Part shown: in pieces, positions 45,282 through 57,400 of the stretch
Numbering within the stretch: position 1 is the first letter of the stretch
Layout of the letters: the number at the start of each line of letters is the position of its first letter
From: Polydactylus sextarius
Taxonomy: Eukaryota; Chordata; Actinopteri; Polynemidae
Length of the DNA: 64,000 nt
Reading direction: 5' to 3'
NCBI GenBank assembly: GCA_016801845.1
Contig: CM028923.1
Coordinates: forward strand, 10,795,001 to 10,859,000
Translations under genes and position numbers: made by a program
Notes under the pieces: model-generated
The model's database searches: none
Told to the model about the DNA's origin: nothing
The model's input: only the letters and a program-made list of their open reading frames with translations

Positions 45282-48200
45282 GGTCCTCTTACATTGGATT
45301 AAGTTACTGGTTGAGTTCATTGGTACAATGATCAAACCCTACATTTCTTTTAGGATCCTAGGATATGAGACCACTGAGTGTGAGAGAGTTTGTAAGGTTG
45401 TATATACCTCTGAGGGATGTAGAACATATGTTGAGGAGATGGTTTATGTAGCCGGCCGCCGTAAACAGGCCACAGGCCACTGAGGATCCTGAACAGAGAG
45501 CTTTTCCCACAACCGTTAGGTCCTGTGATCAATAGATGCATGCTCTCCTCCACCTGGAACCGAGAGACGAATCATTTATTAATCCTCCTTGTGTTGGAGC
45601 ACCCATCGCTTTCATTAAGATACAAAGCTGTGGAGAGATTTTAGTTCTTTTCCATTTCTCCAATTCTTAAGTCTGAGCTACAACTGGAAGCCAGATGTTA
45701 CTAAATATCTCCAGTTCTCAAGGAGCTGCGATCCAAATAAAAATCAAAAAAAAAAAAAAAAGAAACAACAAAGCAAAAAGTGAAGAAATAATTATGGTCT
45801 AAAGGCTTGATAGAAAAAAAAATCATAACTACTAAAACTATTAAAACTATTATTCTTATTAACTAAACTAAACCACTGTACTACAACTATAAATACACAC
45901 ATAGCATCACAAAGTAAATGATGCTTGATTTAACTTTGACTAACTCTGTCAACATCAGTCATTGTCTCTTTATTGTGCAATACAAGCTACAAAGAGCACG
46001 TTGAACCTTTGACAAAGGATATTTGAATAAAGACTTAAACTTGTGGGTGAAAGTACAGTGTAAACATGTTGTGCCATATTTCTGCTATATAGCAGCACAA
46101 AGTCAGCAGGGCGCTCAGGGATACTGACCTCAGTTGAACTCGGTGCAGTGTGTGCAGAGGTCTGTTAGCATGAGCTGCTAGTACAGCCTGAAAGCAATAC
46201 TCCCACTGCTGATTATGTTATCTATCTGTTATCTCTTTTCAAGGAAAGAAGCCAGTGAGATCCTTTCAATATCTACCTGATAGCATGATGTATAGCTTAA
46301 CTATTCTTGGTTTATTATAATGTTAGCCACTTGTGATAATTATGGTAACTGAACTGATATTATCTCTAAAACCAATTGGTATTTCTTAGCAAAACAATAA
46401 TTTTGTGAAAAAAAAAATGTCATTTTACAACTAACTACACATAAATTATTGCACTTTTTAACTTCAGATCAATTTTAGTTTTGGAAAAATCCAGGCTTTT
46501 GTCACATTATTAGTAATGAAGTTATGCTAACTCAAATATAAACATCTGAATAACAGCAGATTTTCAGCGTGTCTTTAGCTTTAGCTAAAGGGGATAAAAC
46601 AAACGACTCACTGAATGCAGTGTAGGTAAAAATAGTAAAAATCGAGAACACACACGTGTTATATGTGTATAGGAGGGATTATCGCTTGCCTAATAATACA
46701 TTCTTGTGAGTTCTTGGTAAGTGGCATGTGACTATTTGTCAGCATCTTTGTGTAATTCTAAGTACCACAAAAGCCTTTCTTTTCCTCTTATTGCGGTGGC
46801 CAACAGCCTGAGGGGAGCAACACGCTAACATCAGAGGATGTACTTTCGTAATGAGACCACAGAGGATTGTTCTTAAATGCTAATAAACACCACCTAGACC
46901 AAAGTCCTTGGGGGAGTTTGATGATTAAGTGGGGATCAGAGAAAAAATGGGAACTAAGCTAAAAAACAAAACAAAGCAAAAAAACACAGTATATTAAAGG
47001 GAAAACGTCATAAGAGAGTAGAGGTGTCTTACCCTAAAATTCAAGCAAGACACAACTACGTCCCCGTTGGGTGTGATGATTGGTACGTTTTCACATACAA
47101 TGCCGTTGTCAACGTCTATAACTTCACCTGGAAACACAGAGAGAGAGAGAGAGGTCAGGAAAATGAGGAAATCCAGGATGAGAATCTCTCAGCTGAGGAA
47201 TTAGCATAGATATGGTACAGATGTGGATGGGATCATGCCTCCATGGCAGGAATTACAGGGTTAAAAATAATAAAAGAAAATCCCTCTTTACCACTTCACT
47301 TATCTCTGTGGTTAACTGTGCTCTCATTCAGGGGTCGGATGATCTTTACGCGACGCATCCAACCCCCGACCTAGACGCTGTTCGCTGCTCAAAAGGTCAC
47401 GTTGGAGATCTAGAAATTTATTCTGCTTATGCAAGGTGCCCCATGTAAAGGTTTGGCTACATGCATAATATTTGAAAGTTAAATTATGGCCTGTAGTCAG
47501 TCAGTGTGCAACACAAGTCCTATTCTTGGGTGGGATAACAGTGGGACAATATAAACAATCAAAAGAGATCCTGTGGTAACTATAACTATATATTATTATA
47601 TACTATAACTATGTAACTATATTTATCAATGAATATTACATATTATCAATGTTTGACTTGTAACTTAAACTGCTTTAGACAATCAAACGTCGGTGTGACT
47701 ACTAGTCACAGGTTGATAATAAATTATGGATATACCCACTACTGTTTGCATTGAGTTGGGATTATTTAAGTTAACACAGTGCAATGGTACTACCTGACCA
47801 AAACCTCTATCTTGCACCATAATAAAAACAGCAGAAGTGGTAAAGCTTTACCCAACATAGCAACAGTAACCAGGGGTGTGCAGAGAACAGAACTAGCAAA
47901 TGAGGCTGCTAACTACCTGTTTTAAAACAAGGAGGAGGTGTATATGTATGTGTGTAGAGCAGGACAGGCCTACCCTTTATTTCCAGTGGTCCATCTATGT
48001 GCATCTCAGGTTTGCTCTTCTTTTCCGCTCCCGTTGTGGCCGAAAGAGACGAGCGCTTGTAAACACCCCTTTGGACGTCCTCGAACACTTCAAACATGTT
48101 GTGGACCCGTGCAGTGTAGCCTGCCAACTCGGTGACCTGTCCCCCCCAAAAAAAACACAAAAGGGTTGAGGGTCATTTGCTGGTAAGTGTCAGAGAGGGA

Positions 48201-49570
48201 TGTCAGCATAACCTAAGAGAACATCAAACTGTGATATGGGTCACTGTCATGGGCACATGCTGATGAATCTCTCAGTTCGTGCGTGAGAGCAGTTGTTCTC
48301 AAACAGGAGAGCTGCTGTAGTTACCAGGAAGTATGTAGACAAATTGTACAGCACATCAGCTAAAAATAATGGTTAAAATGTCGTTGAAACAGCTGTGATG
48401 CAAATGTGTTGTGGTTGAGTGTGTAAACTAGTTACAACACAGCAGAGAGATCTGAACTATGAAATAGTAAAAAAAATGGCTGAAATAGTAATAGGCCAAA
48501 GGTAAAGAATAACTGTTAAAATAAGTTAAGTATAAAACTAAAGTTACCAGTTCAATTTAATCAGTTAAAGTAGCTAAAAGTAATGTATATATAGTGTAAA
48601 CAAAAGTTTCATGACAGTAACAAAAACCAGTGGGCTATTTGGAGTAGCTAATGCTATCTCAGTGAATAGTTTAAAGGGTTAACCTAGCTAAAAGTTAAGG
48701 ATATATGGTAAAATTAATAAAATCAATACAAATGTTGTAGAAACAGTTAAAAGAAATAAGTAAATGTGGAAGTAGATAATGCTGACAGTAAGTGAACGTT
48801 TTACTTAACCAAGCTAGAGTTGGCTATTCAAAATAGCTGATGCTAGCTGGTTGAAATGCTTAAAAAGAGTTTAAGAGCATCGGGTGAGTATGTGTAAATG
48901 TCACAATCAAGAGCAAACTTTAGGTTTGTTTACGGTGTGTAATAAATAATATATTACAATATTTTACGAAGTAACTCATTTATACGAAAAACAGAAATAC
49001 ACAAGATGCATGCAGGTGATAAAAGCAAAGGAGTTGTGTGTTCTGCTTTAAAAATTAATGACACTTCTGAGGAAAGAAAAAAACAAGAGACAAAATCAGC
49101 GTCTTGATTTGGCTCCGGTGCTGCACCCTGCAGCGACACAATGCAGGTTGTTGACACAGCTTGGTCGTATTAAACAACAAAACAGAGATTCTAGGAAATG
49201 GTGGACAGCGTGTGGGCCTGCGGGGATGTGACTGGCTCAAAGAAGAAGTTGAACAAAGGACAAATTAAATGAAATGTGTCTAAAGACGGAGGGAGGTCAT
49301 AGTTACATGTCAGATGAAACTACTTTACATTGTGACGATGCAAGCTCAGGCATGCAGCTTATCTAAGTGGCCACTACATCAGTCGGCAGGTGTAGCGTTG
49401 TCACCACTTTATGAAAACGACATGATGTTACGATGCGAAAATAATGACTAAACAATATGGAAAATACTATACTCTATAGAGAGAGAGGAGGAGGAAAGTG
49501 AGACAGAAATGCAGAAGAGGTCAACAGATGGAGGATTATTCACAGCCAGGCTAAGCCCTGAGAGAAGGAG

Positions 49571-49605
<35 letters not shown>

Positions 49606-52600
49606 ACACACCAGGATTCACTGCTGGCTGACCTGCAGTGACATGACAAGTAGACGATTCAATCTTGAGGAATTAATGCCTATTAAAAAAAAGGAAAAAA
49701 AAAAATTCAATGCAGTCTGACGGTGTGTATCTGATCCAAGCACTTAGATTATATTTTTTTCATTCTTAGGGACATATCTTTTTTAAAGCCGTGAAAAAGC
49801 TTGATGCTAGATGAAGCCTGCGAAGAACCAAAGGAAAAACAAAACACACACATAGCTAAATCTCATCTACAAGTTGAATAACAAACCACCACCAGCTGGG
49901 ACATGTCATACGATCATCTGACCACCGCTCACACACACACACGCGCGCAAGACGATGACAAACACATACACATACACACTCTGTCATATAAAACAGAGTG
50001 TTTGGAGGCGTGAGGAGGACACACTGCCTCAGGAATGTGCTCCATCCTCGCTGCCTTTTAAATTACACACACACACATATATATGTGCACATCTCTTGGT
50101 TTTACATGCAGGGGCTTGCTGCTGCCTCTTGTCCTCAGCACACACTGCGTACAGGCTAAAACTCGCATCTTCTGGGCAAAATGTTCTAGCTAGATAGCTG
50201 CCAATCTGCTCTGGCACAGGTTTGGTGACATTAAAGAAGCAGAACGATTGCTATTCCGACATGTCTTCTGAAGTTTTACAGCAGTTTTTAATCGTGTCGT
50301 GTGTTGCAGTGGTACAAGTGAAAGGTTTAGAGAAGAAGTGACTCACGTTGAAGGAAGTAGACAACTACCTGTTGTGCTTTTAAGTGAGTTTCAATTCCTC
50401 CACCTCCTCACCACAACCGTCAGACTGCTAAAAGTATCTTCCAGACAGAAACACGCCGTTCAAGTTCACCTGAACTTTCCTCGACTGCTACATACTTTTA
50501 TGGAGAGAATTACACGACAGCTTGGGGAAAAAAAAAAAACGCCAAAACACAGGGTGGGCATATGATCAAAAACTAGACAAGTACAAACCAGCTGCACTGC
50601 ACACTGCAATACAGCTTCACCACAAATGTGCTGCAGCCAAATCCTCTTATGGACCTCAAAATGCAGCCAGAGAGAGAGAGAGAGAGAATGACACAATGCA
50701 TGAATGGGTCTTGCTATTTATTTATTTATTTATTTTTTTTGGATTAATATGCAACAAGAGATCAGGGATTTGGCCTTCAGTGAACAAGGTCTTTCATTCA
50801 CTAATTTCTTTCTTTGCTTCAATGCAATCTGGTGCATAAACTGCAAGTTTCACACGGAGAAAAAAAAAAAAAAAACGTACTGCATCTGTCAGTCATCTCT
50901 GTCTCAACTATTCGACGCAAAAAAACAAAACAAAAGCAAACCACCCATGTTTCTGCACCTGTGCACCTCTGATAAACCTTATCTTTTTTAGGCCACTTGA
51001 CACATTACATATGTGCTGTTATGGCAGAAACTTCCTGCTCTTCCTGTGGCCTCGTTTAGCCTCTAAACAGAAAACTGGAGCACCGATGGACAGTCTATTT
51101 ATATTTTTTATGAAACTGTCAAGCGGACAGTTTTCCGTGTCCCTCTTTTCCAGGCCTCTTGATATTTCCCCCTGAGGCGCTGATGGATAAATAAATACAG
51201 AAAGCTGTAAAAATGTGATGGTAATTAAAGAAAATGTTATAAAATAGAAAAAAAATCCAAGGTGAGGCCTTCTCTCCTTCAGCTCGTCTATACTCATGCA
51301 CAAGAGATAAACAACACCCAGCGATGCTACATTGACTTCACCTCTTTGTACGAGGACATGATCCTCTCAATGGCGTCGGCTCCTGAGGCCAAGAGGTTAC
51401 GTGCGGTGGTGAAAGCCTCCGTCCGCTCGCTCACCATCACCTGTGTGTGACCGTCTGCTGTTTCTAGAGGACAGACAGAGAGATGGAGTAAAAAATAGAT
51501 GAGAGGAAGTGAGAAACCACAGATATATACGCTTAAGTTATTTGCTTAAATTCAACAGAAAAGGCTGCGTCTTTCCCATGTGAACCTGTTGACATCACAT
51601 TCCCACACTTGTGCCTGTGAACACTAGAGTACCATGGAAATAAGTTCTTTAAATAGCACTCGCGATACGAGAACAATAGCACAACAAAACAGAGGGTCTC
51701 AGTTGTAGCGTTATTGGTGATGCTGCTGCTGAAATGTCACCAGGGAGGTGTGGGCGGCAGTTACAGTTTCACACATGCTAATCAGCTCATGCTCAAGGAG
51801 GAAGCAGTGGCTGGTGGTTTTGGAGATGCCAATGACCCTCATGTCGTACTGTGAAACTAACTTTACACTATCATAAGATACTTGCATCGCATTTTGTTTT
51901 TTTTGTACTTTGCATCTGCAAACCGAGAGCATCCTCACCATTGTCTGCGAAGCCCGTGGCCGTGATGATGGGCACCGCCACCATGACGAGGCCGCTGCCG
52001 CTCCACACATACTTCATGAGGAACTGTTCGATCATGATGTACCACAGGCGCTTGGACAGGATCAGGTTCATTTGGTCCGCCAGAGCACGGTAGCACTTCT
52101 GCAGCTGACGCATCTCCACCTGCCACAGACAGTATATTATGGGATATAGACTTTGTGTGGGATGTAACTATTGAACCTGAGGTCACCAGCTGGCCTGTTT
52201 ACGCAATAATCGATAATGAAACTGCATATGCATACTGCACTTATTATGATACTATATTAACTTTTTGTTGGATGCAGTTGAACTAGGTTATTCTAAACAT
52301 GTCATACTGTCTATATAATAAGATCTTACCTGTAGAAATACCAAGCTGGTTGTTAAATGTATTTAATACAATCAATCCAATGCTAAGCAAACACTTTTCT
52401 ACATGTTCGATGTGCACATCTATTTCAAGGTTGTGCTTGACTTTTACATTTTATGTTCATGCTGTGTAATCACATGGTGCTGTTTTCTTAAATAAAGTTG
52501 TATTGTGTTGTAGTACCTGGGACCCAAACAAGTTTGCAGCCATAATTTAACCATCTATGCAGACTTGGATCTAGATTGTTGTATCTCACTTTGATTACAA

Positions 52601-53633
52601 ACAGAAATACACTTGTCCTGGTGCTGTATGTCAGCCACAAGAGCAACCCACATATTTTCCATGAGTGTCACCATCCAGGCCTGCATACCTTATGTCCCCT
52701 GTAGAAAGCTATCTCCTCTGCGTTTGCAATGATCCTGGAGTGAACATATCGCAGGTAGCCCTTCCTGTGAGCCTCCTCTGCCACCAGCTTCCCAAACCTG
52801 GGTGAGCAGGCGCGCAGGACTTTAGCAGTGGCAAAGACCACCAACCCGGCCAACAGGGTCGGCCCGGTAGCGTTAGCCCCCCTGGACCTAGCGGTCTGGA
52901 TCAGAGTGTAGGAGGTCAGCATCACGTCCAGGATCGGCTTGGTGAGGTTTGAATAGAGATGAGCCACAGATTGAGAGAACATCATTACGTCCTCGGTGAG
53001 AGATTGGTCGGGGTTGGCGAGCCTCCCGTCCATGTTACTAACTTTGTAGTAGGTCTGGTCGGTGAAGTAGGTCCGGTAGGCATGGTTCACAAGCCGGGTG
53101 CGGAAGGCCAGAGCCAGTTTGCACTCCAGGTATCGGATGGCGCTGTTGACAAACGTGGCCGGGATGGCGATGAGGAGCCATTTGATCAGCTGGATGATGA
53201 AGCTCTTGGGTTTCTTTTCCACGATCGTTTTGACAATCTTACCGTCCAAGCTCGCTACGTATATTGATAAAAACGTCCTGGAAATCAGCGCCACTGAGTG
53301 CAAAGAGAGCAAAGCCAGCTCTTTAGATACAAGCTTGGGGAAAAGGATTTTACCAAGTTCGATGATCTGCTTGAAAAATTCTGCATTAACCCCTGGGGAT
53401 GTTTTCTTAAGACCCACAGCATCTATCCGCGTTTTACCCGAACACGTAGAGCCGTTTTCCGTCTTTGAAACCCGGCGATTATTCCTAAGATCTTTGTTTT
53501 TGCTGAGCTGCTTGCAGATGATGGGGTACAGCGTTTTGATACCGTAAGCAGCAGCCGCAAGAAACACGGCTCGCTTCGCCGCAGCCGTGCGGTCCCATCT
53601 CACTTTGGACGCCGCATCGAGGATGTTGGACAT
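42378..53633 (-). CDS. abcd2: ATP-binding cassette sub-family D member 2 (peroxisomal half transporter)
   Basis: Half ABC transporter of the peroxisomal membrane; dimers import very-long-chain and polyunsaturated acyl-CoAs for beta-oxidation. Exons in order: 52689-53633, 51939-52119, 51342-51463, 47974-48136, 47033-47127, 45408-45553, 44198-44343, 43470-43554, 42680-42805, 42378-42582; GT-AG, in phase, 737 residues (human ABCD2 740). Exon 1 carries the N-terminal hydrophobic targeting region ([15 protein letters not shown]), the membrane domain and the EAA-like [10 protein letters not shown]. Walker [10 protein letters not shown] is about 513-521, signature LSGGEKQR 611-618, Walker B YALLDE 631-636, H-loop His 665. 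RGHK-VEM across exons 1-2 and C-terminal [13 protein letters not shown] match ABCD2 better than ABCD1 (as recalled), and synteny agrees. All motifs intact. Start chosen at 53633 because it opens [16 protein letters not shown] and upstream sequence has no coding continuity. Confidence 0.95.
42880..43090. repeat. Dispersed repeat copy in an abcd2 intron
   Basis: Shares 'tttagccaagcttggctgag', 'ctatttgaaatggcta' and 'gctaatgctagctaaaagta' phrases with 48540-48860 in another abcd2 intron ('taaccaagctagagttggct', 'gctaaaagttaagg'). Both look like degenerate copies of one AGCTA-rich fish repeat. Confidence 0.45.
45205..45279. repeat. (CA)n microsatellite in abcd2 intron
   Basis: About 35 CA units with GC interruptions at the left, 130 bp downstream (sense) of the Walker A exon. 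Confidence 0.95.
45554..47032. other. abcd2 intron between exons 5 and 6
   Basis: AT-rich with poly(A) tracts (45739-45771) and AGCTA-type degenerate sequence. No gene recognised. Confidence 0.6.
48137..51341. other. abcd2 intron between exons 3 and 4
   Basis: Holds the second AGCTA-rich repeat copy (48540-48860) and a (CA)n at 49570-49602. No exon or RNA gene recognised; ORFs here (for example 50522-50839) are low-complexity. Confidence 0.6.
48540..48860. repeat. Second AGCTA-rich dispersed repeat in an abcd2 intron
   Basis: Related to 42880-43090 (see that entry). It has internal near-periodic 'gctaaaagtaa' phrases, suggesting degenerate tandem structure. Confidence 0.45.
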
Positions 53634-54431
53634 TTTTTAAACCGTTATTCGTTTCTGCTGACGATCCTTCTTACACCCATCCCCCTAAACCAAGCTCACC
53701 GCGTCGACATATAGAGAGGAGATGGACTCCTGATGGCTGGATTGATGTGAAACGATAGAGTACCGCTACATCCTGCTCTTTCAGTACCACTGTCAAGTTG
53801 GACGAACTACACCAACCGTACTTCCGGTCAACGCTGTCAAAATAAAACCTCGCTGCCAACTTCCTCTACACTACAAAGAGAAACTAACAGCGCCGTTAAA
53901 ACCAAGCTTTTACTTTTAAACTTAATTCTCTTACCTTATTGACTTACTGTGTTCGTAAGTTTCACCTTGACGATACTTTTTATTCCGCCCTACGCTTTCA
54001 CAGCGGTGTTTTTCATTGGTCGCGCCCCGGGCCAAACACAATGCTTGCGTGACGGACGTAAACAAATTCGCCCTCACTGTATCTACTGTAAGTTTACATA
54101 TAAATCCTACGTGGTAATTCAACAACTAGAAGAACACGCATCACATAATACACACTAGTTTTTCCCCTGGAAATTATATTGTTGAAAGTAACATGAAACT
54201 CTAACGGCTGTGGCTAAAAGACGTTAAATGCAGGTGTGCGAACACCCCCGAGTGGCGCGAGCTTGTTCCTCGCGAATCTTTACGTATTTTCAGCAACAGC
54301 TTTAGCAAAAGTTAGCTACCTGGAAACACTAAGCTAGCAGCACACATATAAACAATATTTTATTTTTGTTTTTATACTTACCCTCCCCTTCTTTCTTTTA
54401 TCTGCTTCTCTGATAGTAACAGAAATTGAAA
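53634..54431. promoter_or_regulatory. Head-to-head abcd2 / redic1 intergenic promoter
   Basis: The 798 bases between the abcd2 ATG (minus) and redic1 ATG (plus) hold both 5' UTRs. Visible motifs: an ETS/GABP-type ACTTCCGGT at 53820-53828, an inverted CCAAT box (ATTGG, 54015-54019) adjacent to CGCGCCCCGGG (54021-54031), and TGACGGACGTAA (54051-54062), which is CRE-like. No TATA box is evident in either direction. This composition fits a bidirectional CpG-type promoter. Start sites are not determined. Confidence 0.6.
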
Positions 54432-57400
54432 ATGAATTGGGTGGGTGGTTCAAGGTAAGAAAAGTTGGGAATTTTTTGTTTAGCAGTCATGCTAATGCTA
54501 ACATTAGCTTAAACAGTTAGCAAAGCTAAGCTAAACATTTAAATGTTGACACGACTTTTGTTGCAGGAACCGGTTAGTGATGAAGAGTGATGCCAAAAAG
54601 CAAAAGGTGACACTGTCTAATAACTTTTGACATTTTGAAGATACTTTACCTCTTAGTACTTTGTAAAAGTTATAGGTACCACACGTTTTGTTTATCAGTG
54701 CTGTAAAGACCATATATATTTATCTCTCACTTTCTTTATACAGATATAATAAGAAAATACAGGAAATTTGTACTTACTTAAGTATTTAAAAACACATAAA
54801 ATGCACTAATGATTCTGGATTCAGACTCTGGCCACCCTCAGATTTATTGCCCCAGCAGTGCTTCAGTGACCAATAACCACAAGGGGTAAGTTGTTGGTCG
54901 AGTCACTGTTCCACACTCAGATCACTGATAGACATGTCTATCCTGCCATAAGATGCTGGCAGATCCAGATGTGACAGGGGTCTCGACATCAGCTGCTGAT
55001 CTCACCTTGGTCAACATGGTGAGATCAGCATTGGCTGAAGGACGATATCTAAAGAGTCCCAATGAGGCAAACTAGGGCAGAATTGTCCCCTCTGTGTACA
55101 ATAAAGAGGGTCAAAAAACCTATAGCAAGTTTTGTGTGGCCCCAACTCATAATGCCTTGCCAATATGTTTGTCACTGCAGCATCTCTTTTGATTGAGTCC
55201 AAAGTGATAAAGATAAATGTGTGGTCTTTAAAGCACTGCTAAAAACATAACTTAACTTAACATAACTATAACCCCCCCCCCATTTTTTAGGAGTTCTTTG
55301 AAAAGAGAAAATGCAAAAGAAACTAAAGAAGATGGGAATACCTCTGACAACATCCCCTGGAGACACCGGTCCTGGTAGTATGGACCTGGTGACGTTGTTT
55401 ATTGTCAACCAGATTGCTGCTAAGAAAGAAAATAAAGGTGAGTTTAGTGGAATAAAAAGTCAATAAACTACTAACATGAAGTTCTGATGTGTTTGATAGT
55501 GAAATATCATTTTGTATCTTTATTAATCACTGATTATGGAAAATTCAGTAGTAATAAGTGTTTGTTTTTTACAGATCCTCCTAAAGTAGCAATCCTAGGC
55601 AGCAGCCAAAGAGCATCTAGAAAACTAACCAAGCCTCTGGTTCTCCCAATGAGCCCCTGTTCTCCGTCAAGGCTGAGTCTTGTTGAGAGTCAGCCTCAGT
55701 ACAGGTACAGCTCGACCACCTACAGTCAAACTCAAAATACATTGACATTTGATTTTTCTTGGTGTCGCTGTGTTTAATAGCAATTTTACTATGAGTCACC
55801 GTGTGTCTTCTGTGTCAATATAAAGTGTTCAAGAAATGACGAGGAAAACACATGTTATTCCACAAGGGTTCAAGTGCAGACAGGTTAGTTCCTTTTATTT
55901 GTAAATTTGCAAAACGTGACCAGATGCCAGGATATTGCAGCTAAAAGGACACTTAACTGTCTGTACTGTCTGTACACTAGTTGTCACCAGTGCTTGAGTC
56001 AGCTTTCTCAGATGCCAGTGCATCTGACTACCTGCCACCAACATCTGACCACCTCAGCCCCTTTTCCTCTACTTCATCAGCTTCCTCAGGTCAAGGTGTT
56101 GTTGTTTATATGTATTTTATAATCAGACTGACATGAAATGAGATTATGTAATGTTAGGTGCAATATTCTTTTAAAATTTCATCCAATCAGTCAGTTTAAG
56201 CCACATCAAACTGCTCTCCACAGGAATATTTCCCCTGAAGATGCAGACAGGCCAGACACAGACACAGCTTCCTCCTCACTGCTCCCCTCCCCCCTGGGAC
56301 ACCTCAGGCCTGGAGCACATCAAGGTAGTGAAAAGAGAATATCACACATTTACTGTGCTTTTAAACAGGTTATGATAGCTTTTGCACATAGGAAAATATC
56401 CACCTAGTTCATCCAACCCACTCTTTGCATTTCACCTTAAAAAACCTTGTCTGTGGTCACTGGTAACCGCGGTGCCAAACATGAACTACTGTATATGTTA
56501 AACAGTGTCCTCCTAAATGTGCTACTACACTTAAGTTAATCACAACTTTATTTTATTTATTTTTTTTAGTTTCAGCCTTTCTCCCAGCCCAGAGGTATGA
56601 CAGACAATATGCCCTGGTCCTGTAGATCAAACCCATCCCACAACCAGACAGAGGCATCCACAGCAACACAAGTCCTGTTTAGAAGTCCAGATCCAGAGTG
56701 AGACCAACACTCACATGTTTATCGATTATTTAGCAATGTGGAATTTTGTAACCACTTAAAGCACACGTGTGTTATCACAGTGAAGCAAAGGGAGGCTTCT
56801 CCCTGAATCGAGCAGAAGACAGAGAGCACATGTTGAGCTTCATGCTGAACCAGTCAGGACCCAAACAGCAGTTTGAGGAGGACGTCTTTAGAGGCTTCAG
56901 TAATGAAGAGTATGAAAAAGAAGGTACACATTGCTAGAAACCTGCAAACAAGACCTAAATAAGACGCTATTTTTATACAGATTAACATTAAGTTTATTTT
57001 CAGCTTCTCACTTTGGAAACACAAAGTCAAAGATAAATGTTAAAGATGCAACACCAGTCAAATCCTCAGCACCACAGTAAGTGTGTATAAGTATATGCAC
57101 ATATTTCATGTAATGTACAAGCAAACAGTTTATTATTATTGATCCATTTTATCCTTTTGAGTCGTTTTATGTTTTGTTGTCTCTGAATCTTTTTCAATTT
57201 TATAATCAGAACTGTCCCTGACTCTCAGTGCAATTCAATGGAGGTAAGTGCTTCATATAGAGTAGTAGCCACTTACTGCCACCAGGTGGTAGAGTTTGTA
57301 ACTGCATGAAACTGACTTTGAATTGGTAGAAAACATGCAGTAATAACAATATGCAACATGTAGATCATTAATAAAAATTTACCTTCGTTCTCTAATTATC

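Noticed and set aside
42378..53633. ABCD1 as the identity of the transporter
   Set aside because: FYRGHK and the C-terminal [12 protein letters not shown] match ABCD2, and the synteny is that of ABCD2.
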